From assembly GCA_902793635.1 (NCBI GenBank), contig CADBEA010000024.1:1-33009 (forward strand): 33,009 nt of DNA, written 5' to 3'. Positions 1-7,930 of the stretch are shown piece by piece. The stretch's first letter is position 1, and every line of letters starts with the position of its first letter. The notes under the pieces are model-generated. The model was not told the DNA's origin. It saw nothing but the letters and a program-made list of their open reading frames with translations, and made no database searches. The position numbers were made by a program, and so were the translations under genes. The stretch is from an uncultured Erysipelotrichaceae bacterium. Its GTDB lineage: Bacteria; Bacillota_I; Bacilli_A; Erysipelotrichales; Erysipelotrichaceae.

Positions 1-73
1 GATCTGATAATGCCTATTTCGGCAGATAAGAAAAAGAGGTGTAACCTCAAGGTGCCTGATGAGCGATCATCAT

Positions 74-835
74 TTACCTATTCGTTACAGCCCCTTTTTT
101 CTTTTTCATCTTTTTGACAAAATACATGGCCGGTTTCTTCGGCACCAGACGGGAAAGCCGGTTGATCATGCCGGGGATGATCACCGTCTGTCCGCTTTTC
201 ATCTTCTCATAGGCATACACCGCGCAGTCTTCCGCCTTCATGGCAAAGGCAGGAATACTCTGACGTGATTTGCGGTAGAAGGACGTTGCGGCAGGCCCCG
301 GACACAGACAGCACACATGCACACCGCTGCCTCTGACCTCTTCCGCCACAGCTTCCGTATAACGCAGTACATAGGCTTTGGATGCGTAATACGAGGCAAT
401 ATAGGGACCGGGCAGAAAAGCGCCGGTGGAAGCCACATTCATGATCGTGCCGCTGTTTCTTTCCAGCATGTCTCTGAGGAACAGACTGGTCAGAACCGTC
501 ACGGCGGTAATATTGACATTGATCATCGCCTCATCCTGTTCCGGCGGGATGCGCCAGGCGGCATCCGCTGTGCCCAAGCCGGCATTGTTGATCACATAAT
601 CGATCTTTCTGTGCTTCAGTTCCTCATACAGTTCCGCGGCGGAATGCGGCAGACTGAGGTCTTTGCCGATCACCGTCACATCAACAGCAAATGTATCTTC
701 CAGCAATTGTTTCGCCTTCTGCAGTTTTTCCATATCGCGGGCTGTCAGGATCAGATCAGTTCCGTCCCTGGCAAAGCATTTTGCCAGTTCCAGACCGATA
801 CCTTCCGAACCGCCCGTTATCAATGCAAGTGTCAT
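74..835 (-). CDS. Short-chain dehydrogenase/reductase (classical SDR)
   Basis: This 253-residue protein has the classical SDR layout. The glycine-rich nucleotide loop TGGSEGIG is at residues 7-14, NNAG at 83-86, the catalytic Ser near 136 and the YxxxK pair at Tyr149/Lys153. Arg33 just after the second strand suggests NADPH rather than NADH, which is an inference from the family. The C-terminus is short and very basic (a run of lysines), unlike a secreted or membrane form. The ATG at 835 is the natural start for the Rossmann fold. It is divergent from the LD-carboxypeptidase gene, with 70 bp between the two starts. The substrate cannot be told from sequence; DltE/YqjQ-like oxidoreductases are the nearest family I recognise. 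Confidence 0.9.
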   Translation of the reverse strand: MTLALITGGSEGIGLELAKCFARDGTDLILTARDMEKLQKAKQLLEDTFAVDVTVIGKDLSLPHSAAELYEELKHRKIDYVINNAGLGTADAAWRIPPEQDEAMINVNITAVTVLTSLFLRDMLERNSGTIMNVASTGAFLPGPYIASYYASKAYVLRYTEAVAEEVRGSGVHVCCLCPGPAATSFYRKSRQSIPAFAMKAEDCAVYAYEKMKSGQTVIIPGMINRLSRLVPKKPAMYFVKKMKKKKGAVTNR

Positions 836-905
836 CTGCGCTTCCTTTTCTTCCCTTATTGTATCAGCCGATGATGTTATACTGATAGCAGACTTGAGGT
901 GACTT

Positions 906-1889
906 ATGATCTATCCTGCATTTTTGAAGAAAAACGATACCATCGGTATCTGCGCGCCAAGTGCTGGCGTCGGCCGCAAACTGGAAGACTTTGACCGTTC
1001 GCTTCAGACCCTGAAGAAGAAAGGCTGGCGGATCAAAGAAACAGCGTCTGTCCGTATCAATGATATGCGCGGCGGTAATGCAGAAACACGGGCGGCAGAA
1101 CTAGTTTCGCTGTTCAAAGACGATGAAGTTGATTTCGTCATGGCGGCAGCCGGCGGTGATTTCCTGTTTGAAATTCTGCCGTATGTCGACTTCCGGACGA
1201 TGAAGAAAAATCCCAAATGGCTGATGGGGGCCTCCGATCCGACCGGACTGCTTTTCCCCTATACGACAAAATATGACGTCGCCACCATTTACGGCTGCAA
1301 TGCCGGCAGCTATGATATTTCGCCGCTTCCGACCTTTCTGAAAAACAATCTGAAGATCATCAGCGGTGATCTGCCGGTCCAGAAAAGCTTCCGGAAGTAT
1401 ATGAAAACACCCGGCTTCCTGGCGGAAAAGATCGAATATGACACACCGGTCAGATGGCAGGGAACAGTCGATTCACTGCATGTGCAGGGCCGCTGCATCG
1501 GCGGCTGCATTGACGTGCTGAAAGATGTGATCGGCACGAAATTTGACGGTGCGAAGGATTTTGTAAGACGCTATAAAGATGACGGTATCATCTGGTATTT
1601 TGATGACTTCTCACTGGGTGCCGAAGTATTCTACCGCACCCTTCTGCAGATGCGCTATGCCGGCTGGTTTGAAAATGCCAAAGCGGTCATTGTCGGCCGG
1701 GTTCTTTTCGAATCGAGTGACACCGGTATGAGCTACGAAGATGCCATCCGTCTGGCTTTCCCGGATATTCCTGTTCTCTATCAGGCTGATATCGGTCATA
1801 CAATACCGTCCATGACAATGATCAACGGCGCAATCCTTGATCTGGAGTATAAAAATCATAAATCAGCCCTTACATTCTTACTCAAATAG
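906..1889 (+). CDS. LD-carboxypeptidase, peptidase family S66 (LdcA/MccF-like)
   Basis: The protein has 327 residues, the usual S66 length. It starts with the family opening LKKNDTIGICAPSAG and carries the nucleophile elbow MGASDPTG with Ser110. The C-terminal histidine is His298 in ADIGHTIPSM. The residue aligning with the catalytic Glu lies in WYFDDFS near 231-237 and seems to be Asp rather than Glu, so the triad may be conservatively altered. Family members trim tetrapeptide stems in cytoplasmic murein recycling or cleave microcin C-type adducts. The ATG at 906 has GAGGTGA a few bases upstream. It is single-gene, with the tRNA-Ala promoter embedded in its 3' end. Confidence 0.88.
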   Translation: MIYPAFLKKNDTIGICAPSAGVGRKLEDFDRSLQTLKKKGWRIKETASVRINDMRGGNAETRAAELVSLFKDDEVDFVMAAAGGDFLFEILPYVDFRTMKKNPKWLMGASDPTGLLFPYTTKYDVATIYGCNAGSYDISPLPTFLKNNLKIISGDLPVQKSFRKYMKTPGFLAEKIEYDTPVRWQGTVDSLHVQGRCIGGCIDVLKDVIGTKFDGAKDFVRRYKDDGIIWYFDDFSLGAEVFYRTLLQMRYAGWFENAKAVIVGRVLFESSDTGMSYEDAIRLAFPDIPVLYQADIGHTIPSMTMINGAILDLEYKNHKSALTFLLK

Positions 1890-1898
1890 GGATATGAT
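1870..1898 (+). promoter_or_regulatory. Sigma-A type promoter of the tRNA-Ala gene
   Basis: TTACAT at 1870-1875 and TATGAT at 1893-1898 are separated by 17 bp. Transcription would start near 1905, about 12 nt before the mature tRNA 5' end. The -35 box lies inside the last codons of the upstream carboxypeptidase gene. Confidence 0.55.
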
Positions 1899-1916
1899 AT
1901 ATGCGCACGTCCATTT

Positions 1917-1989
1917 GGGGCTTTAGCTCAGCTGGGAGAGCGCATGGTTCGCAATCATGAGGTCGCGAGTTCGATCCTCGTAAGCTCCA
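1917..1989 (+). tRNA. tRNA-Ala (anticodon CGC)
   Basis: A 73-nt cloverleaf can be folded by hand. The 7-bp acceptor stem is GGGGCTT/AAGCTCC with the G3-U70 wobble that marks tRNA-Ala. The D arm contains AGCTCAGCTGGGAGAGC, the anticodon stem CATGG/TCATG encloses loop TTCGCAA with anticodon CGC, and the T arm contains GTTCGATCC. The discriminator base is A1989. CCA is not encoded, since the next bases are CTG, so it must be added enzymatically. Confidence 0.96.
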
Positions 1990-1997
1990 CTGTAAAA

Positions 1998-2036
1998 AAC
2001 GCTGAAATGTCATAAGACAGCTTCAGCGTTTTTTCT
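1998..2036. terminator. Bidirectional rho-independent terminator after tRNA-Ala
   Basis: AACGCTGAA at 1998-2006 pairs perfectly with TTCAGCGTT at 2022-2030 and is followed by TTTTT. The 5' side is preceded by a run of A, so it also works leftward for the small gene ending at 2053. Confidence 0.88.
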
Positions 2037-2052
2037 TTCCTGTCAGAATCGA

Positions 2053-2319
2053 TTATCCGATCATCGCAATGATTTCTTCCAGGCTGCGGCCATAGAACTT
2101 TCTCGCCATGTAAATAAACCGGTCTATGGTCGGAAAGTATTTCAGGATACAGTCAATATCTTCCTCATCTGCCGTGGAAGCATTCAGCCGTTCCAGAATA
2201 CCCGGACGTTCCTGTAAAACTTTGATATAACCCTGCAGGTCTTCGTTGGTTGGATCCACACCGCCGGCCGCATTCCGCAGCAGATCCTCCGGCATGGCTG
2301 TCTTTTCTTTCGCGTTCAT
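2053..2319 (-). CDS. Small hypothetical protein with a double-glycine-like N-terminus
   Basis: I do not recognise a family. I chose the ATG at 2319 (88 residues) over an in-frame ATG 11 codons upstream because GGGAG lies 9 nt before it. The first 20 residues end MPEDLLRNAAGG, which resembles the double-glycine leaders of exported peptides in Bacillota. The remaining 68 residues are predicted helical and acidic, rich in Asp/Glu/Ile, and end in a basic-aromatic stretch (FIYMARKFYGRS). No peptidase-ABC transporter or modification enzyme lies nearby, so export is speculative. It converges with the tRNA gene and shares its terminator. Confidence 0.6.
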   Translation of the reverse strand: MNAKEKTAMPEDLLRNAAGGVDPTNEDLQGYIKVLQERPGILERLNASTADEEDIDCILKYFPTIDRFIYMARKFYGRSLEEIIAMIG

Positions 2320-2415
2320 TTTCATCTTCTCCCATTCTGATACTTCCATCATATAGCGAAGTGTTTCCGAAAGATTATTTCAAATGTATTTTTACGGCAA
2401 ATTGTTTTTCTGACA

Positions 2416-2437
2416 GCATGCGAATAGCCGCGCATGC
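2416..2437. repeat. Inverted repeat upstream of the M20D amidohydrolase gene
   Basis: GCATGCG (2416-2422) and CGCATGC (2431-2437) form a perfect 7-bp inverted repeat around an 8-nt spacer, 42 bp before the start codon. A TATACT -10-like box follows at 2449-2454. It could be an operator, but nothing shows which regulator would bind. Confidence 0.35.
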
Positions 2438-2478
2438 ATGTAATATACTATACTGTCTGTAATTGATGAGGTGAGATC

Positions 2479-3873
2479 ATGAACGAAAGACAGACAACGC
2501 TTGTAAACAACGCCGACAAATACCGGCCGATGGTTCTGGAAGCGGAAAGATGGCTCTGGAAACATCCACAGACCGGTTACACCGAATGGGAAGCTCACAA
2601 TTATCTGGTTGAAAAGTATCAGGAACTCGGCTATGAGCCGGTGCTGGCCGGAAAGATCGAAGGATTTGGCGACATTCCCGGTTTCTACGTGGATGTCAAT
2701 ACCGGCAGGGAAGGTCCTGTGCTGGCTGTTTTCGGCGAACTGGACGCGCTGGATATCGCCAACCATCCGGAATCCGTCAACGGCATGACACATTGTTGCG
2801 GACACCATGCCCAGTCAGCTGCCCTGCTTGGCCTGGCGGCGGCTCTGAAAGAGGAAAACGCACTGGACGGGCTTTGCGGAACCATCCGGCTGATTGCCGT
2901 GCCGGCCGAGGAAATGATCCAGCTGAATTTCCGGGAAGAACTGCGGCAGAAAGGCGTCATAAAATATCTTGGCGGCAAAACCGAATTCATGCACAGAGGC
3001 ATTCTTGACGGCGTCGATCTGGCCATGATGGTGCACGGCACAGCGGCCGGTGAAGGAGAGCCGTATGATTTCGAGTGCGGTTACGGCAGTAACGGCTGTA
3101 TGGCCAAAACGATCCGCTTCAAAGGCAAATCAGCACATGCCGGCGGTGCTCCGCATCTCGGCATCAACGCTCAGTACGCGGCCATGCTTGGCCTGCAGGC
3201 TGTCAACGACCTTAGAGAAACCTTCCCCGATCAGGATACGATCCGTTTCCATCCGATCATGATGGGTGTCAACTGCGCGGTCAATATCATTCCTGATGAA
3301 ATGAAAATCGAAAGCTATGTCCGCGGTAAGACTCTGACTGCGATCAAGCGTGAGAATACAAAAGTCAACCGGGCGATGGCCGGAGCCGCCCTGGCGATCG
3401 GAGCCGGCGTGGAACTGAGAGACCGGCCGGGATACGCACCGGAACATCACGACAGAGAATTCATGGAACTGGTGGAAGCCTGCTGCAAGGATCTCGTCGG
3501 TGCCGATCGAGTCAGTTTTGATTACGATGACTGGGGAACCGGCTCATCTGATTTCGGTGACATCACCTGCGTCATGCCGGGTGTGCAGTTCAATGCCGCT
3601 GGTGCGACAGGCACCTTCCACGGTATCGACTTCAATCCGGCTGATCCGGACAGATTATGTATGAACTCCATCAAAGCCCAGCTGTTCGTCATCGACGCGC
3701 TGCTGTGTGATGAAGGCAGTGCCGCGAAGAAAATCGTCGCGGCATACAAACCGGAATATCCTTCCGTCAAAGCCTATCTGGAAGCCATTGATATGATGGT
3801 GCTGGACAAGGACGCGGTCGTCTATGACGCCGACGGCAATGCCACGGTCGACTTCCAGAACAAACCCGCATAA
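2479..3873 (+). CDS. M20D-family amidohydrolase (AbgB-like)
   Basis: This is a 464-residue metallo-amidohydrolase. The metal-site motif THCCGHH is at residues 104-110 (Cys107, His109, His110) and the catalytic PAEE at 142-145. A dimerization-domain segment reads GKSAHAGGAPHLGINA, and FHGIDFNP near the C-terminus supplies the last ligand region. The THCCGHHAQ form and the length fit the p-aminobenzoyl-glutamate hydrolase subunit B branch better than IAA-amino-acid hydrolases. The start has GAGGTGA upstream at good spacing. It is monocistronic, ending at a strong terminator. The true acyl-amino-acid substrate is unknown; no AbgA-like partner is adjacent. Confidence 0.87.
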   Translation: MNERQTTLVNNADKYRPMVLEAERWLWKHPQTGYTEWEAHNYLVEKYQELGYEPVLAGKIEGFGDIPGFYVDVNTGREGPVLAVFGELDALDIANHPESVNGMTHCCGHHAQSAALLGLAAALKEENALDGLCGTIRLIAVPAEEMIQLNFREELRQKGVIKYLGGKTEFMHRGILDGVDLAMMVHGTAAGEGEPYDFECGYGSNGCMAKTIRFKGKSAHAGGAPHLGINAQYAAMLGLQAVNDLRETFPDQDTIRFHPIMMGVNCAVNIIPDEMKIESYVRGKTLTAIKRENTKVNRAMAGAALAIGAGVELRDRPGYAPEHHDREFMELVEACCKDLVGADRVSFDYDDWGTGSSDFGDITCVMPGVQFNAAGATGTFHGIDFNPADPDRLCMNSIKAQLFVIDALLCDEGSAAKKIVAAYKPEYPSVKAYLEAIDMMVLDKDAVVYDADGNATVDFQNKPA

Positions 3874-3896
3874 ACATTACATATATAAACAGAAAT

Positions 3897-3921
3897 AGAG
3901 CAGCGCAGGCTGCTCTTTTTT
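3897..3921 (+). terminator. Rho-independent terminator of the M20D gene
   Basis: AGAGCAGC (3897-3904), loop GCAG and GCTGCTCT (3909-3916) are followed by a T run to 3921. Confidence 0.9.
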
Positions 3922-3924
3922 CGT

Positions 3925-4788
3925 TCAGTGATTCCAGATATTGGCCGGCCGGTAGACCAGGTTGCCGGCACCGCCGTCCAGACGGTTCATGAAACGGTCC
4001 GTTTCCCTGACCCGCCGTCCGTCTCCGTAAGGATTCAGACCGCCGGCAATTGTTCCGACATGATTTCCTTTTTTTTCTTCCGCCATGACTTCTTCACACA
4101 GGGCGATCAGATCGTCGACAGTACGCTTCAAAGCGACCGGCGCGCCATGACAGATAATAAATGTGTCATAGGCGTCTTCCATGCTTTTCAGCCGCTGCAG
4201 GGCATGATAATAGTTCTCCAGAGTGTCCGACGTCTCACAGCAGAGCAGCGTATTCTGATTGGCCGCATCGCCCATGAAGATCATCCGGTTGGTCCGATCA
4301 AGATAAGCCGTCGAGCCGAAAGTATGCCCCGGCATGGCCACCGCTTCCAGACACCTGCCGCCAAGATCGAAAACATCATGATCGTGAACCGGCTGCGGAT
4401 TGATTTTGCGGCAGCGGACGATCATTTCATCCGGACACGGACTGCCCTGCGGATTCATGATATGATGCATCATCATATAATACCCTTTTCTTGATTCATA
4501 GCTGTTGGTATCCGCATGCAGATCGGGAATATCCTTTTCCGGTATGTATACCTGTTCGTCCGCAAAGGTATAGATATTGCCGGCATGATCGGGATGCACG
4601 TGCGTGATGAGAACCGTGACAGGCTTGTCGGTCAAGGTTCTGACAAATTCCGCCAGATTGCCGATGCCTGTTCCGGTATCAATCAGAGCTGCTTTTTCCT
4701 TTCCCTCGACGAGATAAAAGAAGACGCCGCTCAGATCAGTGATCAGTGTTACGCCGTTGGCCAGCGGCGCGGTTTTAAAGTATTCCAT
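3925..4788 (-). CDS. MBL-fold metallo-hydrolase
   Basis: The 287-residue protein opens with ALIDTGTGIGN and carries the metal motif THVHPDHAG (His63, His65, Asp67, His68). A further histidine is in MPGHTFGSTAYLD, the bridging Asp in FMGDAAN and the last histidine in IICHGAP. All ligands of a dinuclear glyoxalase-II-like site are present. A roughly 70-residue helical insert rich in Met and His sits between the first motif and the MPGH strand. The start has AAGGAG seven bases upstream. It follows the amidase-like gene after a terminator, so it may depend on read-through or its own weak promoter. The substrate is not predictable. Confidence 0.88.
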   Translation of the reverse strand: MEYFKTAPLANGVTLITDLSGVFFYLVEGKEKAALIDTGTGIGNLAEFVRTLTDKPVTVLITHVHPDHAGNIYTFADEQVYIPEKDIPDLHADTNSYESRKGYYMMMHHIMNPQGSPCPDEMIVRCRKINPQPVHDHDVFDLGGRCLEAVAMPGHTFGSTAYLDRTNRMIFMGDAANQNTLLCCETSDTLENYYHALQRLKSMEDAYDTFIICHGAPVALKRTVDDLIALCEEVMAEEKKGNHVGTIAGGLNPYGDGRRVRETDRFMNRLDGGAGNLVYRPANIWNH

Positions 4789-4809
4789 TTTGTTCTCCTT
4801 CCGGTATGC

Positions 4810-4830
4810 AAAAAGAGGGCAATCCCCTCT
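4810..4830 (-). terminator. Terminator after the amidase-like gene
   Basis: On the minus strand AGAGGG (4830-4825) and CCCTCT (4819-4814) form a stem around a short loop, followed by TTTTT. It directly abuts the stop codon at 4831. Confidence 0.7.
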
Positions 4831-5610
4831 TCAGTTCTTCGGCTTTGCGGCTCTTGCGTCAATGCCGTAGTAACGGCAGAGCGCATTGTAATACAGCTCG
4901 GCTGTCTTACGATAGCCTTCTTCATTCGCCCAGGCTGAGACATCTGTCTCGTTGCTGACATAGATCTGTTCCGTGACAACAGCCGGTATAAGTGTCTTTT
5001 CCATGATCGTCCAGGTGGCGAGCTCATAGTTATTCTGATCGTCTTCAGGAACAACTTTCAGCTGGTACTTGTCTTCACCGATTGGCTCATAGTACATATA
5101 ATTCACTTCCGGACTCAGATCGTCCGCAAAGGTTTCCTGAATCGCATGGGCCAGTTCCAGACTGCGCTCATGACCATCCGAAGCCGGCTGTTCGGCATAA
5201 ATATGCATGCCGGTCTTCTGCGGATCGGGATCGTAGCCGGCATGAATGCTCAGCACCAGGTCCGCCTTGGACTCATTGACTTCCCTGACAATATTCAGGA
5301 TCGCCCGTGAAGTGCCGGCACTATGCGTGCGCAGCACGATGAAACGGTCGTCGTCCGCCAGTCTTGTACATAAGGCGTTGACCACGCCTTCATTGAAATC
5401 CGCTTCATTGATCAGTCCGGTATAGCCGGTCTGTTCACCGCCGTATGCGGCATCCACAGCGATGACGATCTTGTCATGACTGAGATGCAGGCAGCCGGCA
5501 AATGTCACACCGATGCCCAGAAAGACGAGCAGAACTGTCAGGACCACAGCCAGCGGATTCCTGATTTTTTTCTTTTTCGCAGTATTTTTAGTTTTTCCGT
5601 TATCCGTCAT
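4831..5610 (-). CDS. Membrane-anchored N-acetylmuramoyl-L-alanine amidase-like protein (Amidase_3), altered zinc site
   Basis: The 259-residue protein has a basic N-terminus (KKKKIR), one hydrophobic segment at about residues 20-40 ending FAGC, and then an Amidase_3 domain. The FAGC could be a poor lipobox or just the end of a membrane anchor. The domain keeps the second ligand region (Glu69 in GLINEADFN), the SIHAG histidine (His123) and the C-terminal catalytic Glu (VVTEQIYVSN, Glu214). The first motif, normally DAGHGG, reads DAAYGG, so the first zinc histidine is Tyr56. It may be inactive or a binding protein. Its ATG overlaps the stop of the HAD gene (ATGA), so the two are translationally coupled. 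Confidence 0.82.
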   Translation of the reverse strand: MTDNGKTKNTAKKKKIRNPLAVVLTVLLVFLGIGVTFAGCLHLSHDKIVIAVDAAYGGEQTGYTGLINEADFNEGVVNALCTRLADDDRFIVLRTHSAGTSRAILNIVREVNESKADLVLSIHAGYDPDPQKTGMHIYAEQPASDGHERSLELAHAIQETFADDLSPEVNYMYYEPIGEDKYQLKVVPEDDQNNYELATWTIMEKTLIPAVVTEQIYVSNETDVSAWANEEGYRKTAELYYNALCRYYGIDARAAKPKN

Positions 5611-6440
5611 CTGTATTGTCCTTCAAGTTCTTCCAGCTGCGCATCAGCTTTCATATGATCAATGATTTTCTTCATCAGCACTTCCATGTCACTGCCTTCG
5701 CGGTAGTCAGCCGCGGCCATGTAATTCGCCCGACCGTCATCGATCAGTTTCCGGGCTGTCTTCTCAGCTCTGGCAGATTCGCTGTTATACACCGCGATGG
5801 ACCGGCCGCCGTATTCCTTTACCAGCCGCATACAGGGAATATCCGTGATGCCGTCGGCGATATAAACCATTCTGGTAAACGGCAGAGGCCGCTTCTTCGG
5901 ATCGACATATTCATTCAGATCCTTGTCGTCATTTTCGTCAAGTACCTGTTTGTTGATACGGAAGATATACTGTGTCTTGGTTGTATAGTTGACGATCTGA
6001 GCCGGCCATACGGCAATCCCGTTTTCATAGAAATAACGGCAGGCATAGATCCTGGTAAATTCATCCGCAATCGGAACCGCTTCAATGATTTCCTTCATGC
6101 CGGAAGAAATAATGTAATGTTCGATCAGAAAGCCGGCTTTGCGGCCGTACTCGTTGATTCTTTTAAACCATGTCTGCACACCGGGATAAAGAACGATTTC
6201 CTTGCCGAGGTCGAAAAACATATCTTTGCGCAGCGGATTGTTCTGCTCGGCGAATTTATGCTGAAGCACATACAGATAGGCACTGATGCTGTCCATATAA
6301 TTGCGGACAGTCAGTTCCGTTACCTCGTTCCAGAATTCTCCCGGATTGTCATAGCCAAGAGCCGGAATCAGACTGTATTCCTGCATATCCTTGGTGCAGA
6401 GGGTTTTGTCAAAATCATATATCAGAGCGGCTTTCTTCAT
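5607..6440 (-). CDS. HAD-superfamily hydrolase (phosphatase-like)
   Basis: This 277-residue protein begins ALIYDFDKTL, with HAD motif I DxDxT at Asp9/Asp11. Motif II is the Ser of HYIISSGMKE and motif IV is YIADGITDIP, corresponding to GDGxxD. The cap between motifs I and II is about 90 residues and helical, the C1 arrangement of phosphoserine-phosphatase-like enzymes. The substrate is unknown. It is the first gene of a leftward pair and its stop overlaps the start of the amidase-like gene by four bases. A good TATAAT lies only nine bases before the ATG and no Shine-Dalgarno is visible, so translation may be nearly leaderless. Confidence 0.87.
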   Translation of the reverse strand: MKKAALIYDFDKTLCTKDMQEYSLIPALGYDNPGEFWNEVTELTVRNYMDSISAYLYVLQHKFAEQNNPLRKDMFFDLGKEIVLYPGVQTWFKRINEYGRKAGFLIEHYIISSGMKEIIEAVPIADEFTRIYACRYFYENGIAVWPAQIVNYTTKTQYIFRINKQVLDENDDKDLNEYVDPKKRPLPFTRMVYIADGITDIPCMRLVKEYGGRSIAVYNSESARAEKTARKLIDDGRANYMAAADYREGSDMEVLMKKIIDHMKADAQLEELEGQYR

Positions 6441-6449
6441 AACTTTTAT

Positions 6450-6476
6450 ATTATAGCATTATTTGCCGGCCGTCAG
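6450..6476 (-). promoter_or_regulatory. Promoter of the HAD/amidase-like pair
   Basis: TATAAT lies at 6455-6450 on the minus strand with a weak CTGACG -35-like box at 6476-6471 (15-bp spacer). The predicted start of transcription is about 3-4 nt before the ATG at 6440, leaving no room for a ribosome binding site. Confidence 0.5.
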
Positions 6477-6486
6477 CGGGGCAACT

Positions 6487-6510
6487 AAAAATCCTGTCAG
6501 ATGACAGGAT
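6487..6510 (-). terminator. Rho-independent terminator of pepV
   Basis: On the minus strand ATCCTGTC (6510-6503), loop ATCT and GACAGGAT (6498-6491) are followed by TTTTT. Confidence 0.88.
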
Positions 6511-6521
6511 CTTCAGATTCT

Positions 6522-7883
6522 TTAAAGACTCAGCAGCTTCAGAATGGCGCTGACGTAGATTTCCGCCTGCAGAAGCAGTTCGTTAACCGGCACCCATTCG
6601 TTGGTATTGTGGATCCTATAGTCCTTGCCGGGGAAGGCACAGCCGAAGGCAATCGTGTTCTCGATTTCCTTGGCATATGTACCGCCGCCGATCGTCATCG
6701 GCATTGTTTCAAAATCACCGGTGACTTCCTGATAGGCACTCAGCAGGGAAGAAACCAGGGGTGAATCCGGCGGGAAGAACAGCGGTTCGACACCGTGCAG
6801 GACTTCCACTTCACCGCCTTCATCGGAAAGACGGTCCTTCATCATGCCGATGACCTTGCGGGAACAGAGTGTTACCGGGAAGCGGATGTCGATCGATCCT
6901 TCCACGATGCCGTCCTTCATGCCGATCACGCCGGCATTCAGGGTCAGGGCTCCGTATTCATCCTCGCATTTGCAGCCAAGTCCTTCACCGTCAGTGTTCA
7001 GACCGATATGTGAGCAGTAGAAATTCACAAACGGATCCTGATAGCCGGCTTCCTTCAGGCCCATGAAGAGCCAGGAAATGGCATTGACACCAAGTTCCGG
7101 TGTGCTGGCATGTGCCGCCACACCGACGACCGTGATATCGATTCCCTTTTCACTTTCCTCGATGGAGAATTCCAGGTCGTTGTTATTGAAATAATCTTCC
7201 AGTTTCTTTCGGGAGAAGCTGGCTTTGTCGACAGTCACCGTGCACTTCGGACAGACGACATTTCTGGCTGTGCCGCCTTCAATGGCCCGAATGCCGGTCA
7301 GCTTGGAACGGTAGACAGCCGCGACCATGCCCTTTTCACCATGCACACCCGGGAATTCGCCGTCCGGTGTGAAGCCATAATCACAGGAGCCTTCCTTTTC
7401 AACGTAATGCTCAAGGCATTTCGAACCGTTCTCTTCATTGGTTCCCATGATCAGACGGATCCGTTTATGCAGCGGAACATTCATATCACGGATCACCTTC
7501 ATGGCAATCATTGCGGCAACAACAGCACCTTTGTCATCACTGACACCGCGGCCGTACAGGATGCCGTCCTTTTCCGTCATGACAAACGGATCGGTATCCC
7601 AGCCGTCATCTTTACGGGCCGGAACGATGTCCAGATGTCCGACGATGCCGATCATCTTTTCGCCTTCACCCATTTCGGCATAGCCGGCGTAATGATCCAC
7701 GTCCTTTGTGCGGAATCCGTCTTTGGCCATCATGTCCAAAGCAGTCAGAAGCGCTTCTTTCGGTGCTTCACCAAACGGCGCGTCTTCCTTTGCCTCACCC
7801 ATTTCACTGTTAATGGCAACCAGTCTGCCAAGTCTGGCAAGCAGTTCGCCGCGATATCCGTTAACCATAGATTTTACATCCAT
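6522..7883 (-). CDS. pepV: Dipeptidase PepV-type (M20 family)
   Basis: At 453 residues it matches PepV/Xaa-His dipeptidase length. Metal-binding motifs are GHLDIVPA (His83, Asp85), the bridging-Asp region GRGVSDDKG (Asp116/Asp117), the catalytic GTNEENGS (Glu150/Glu151) and the C-terminal GGGTYAKE with a later HNTNEWV histidine. The enzyme cleaves dipeptides with an N-terminal L- or D-residue in the cytoplasm, feeding peptide use. The ATG at 7883 follows a very strong AGGGGGG. It has its own TATAAT promoter and a terminator, so it can be transcribed apart from the upstream xth gene, which runs the same way with 47 bp between. Confidence 0.93.
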   Translation of the reverse strand: MDVKSMVNGYRGELLARLGRLVAINSEMGEAKEDAPFGEAPKEALLTALDMMAKDGFRTKDVDHYAGYAEMGEGEKMIGIVGHLDIVPARKDDGWDTDPFVMTEKDGILYGRGVSDDKGAVVAAMIAMKVIRDMNVPLHKRIRLIMGTNEENGSKCLEHYVEKEGSCDYGFTPDGEFPGVHGEKGMVAAVYRSKLTGIRAIEGGTARNVVCPKCTVTVDKASFSRKKLEDYFNNNDLEFSIEESEKGIDITVVGVAAHASTPELGVNAISWLFMGLKEAGYQDPFVNFYCSHIGLNTDGEGLGCKCEDEYGALTLNAGVIGMKDGIVEGSIDIRFPVTLCSRKVIGMMKDRLSDEGGEVEVLHGVEPLFFPPDSPLVSSLLSAYQEVTGDFETMPMTIGGGTYAKEIENTIAFGCAFPGKDYRIHNTNEWVPVNELLLQAEIYVSAILKLLSL

Positions 7884-7912
7884 AGCAGTTTACCCCCTGA
7901 AAAACATTCTTA

Positions 7913-7918
7913 ATTATA
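7913..7918 (-). promoter_or_regulatory. -10 box of the pepV promoter
   Basis: A perfect TATAAT on the minus strand sits 29 bp before the pepV ATG and about 12 nt before its AGGGGGG site. The -35 region is poor (TTCTTT-like) and overlaps the end of xth. Confidence 0.5.
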
Positions 7919-7930
7919 CAGGATTCATAC

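Noticed and set aside
1-73. A small hairpin (GAGGT/ACCTC near 38-50) after the first SDR gene
   Set aside because: The stem is only five base pairs with no T run in the gene's direction, so I do not call a terminator.
5616-6488. A 290-codon plus-strand frame opposite the HAD gene
   Set aside because: It is antisense to a gene with all HAD motifs and contains the HAD gene's promoter; no protein family is visible.
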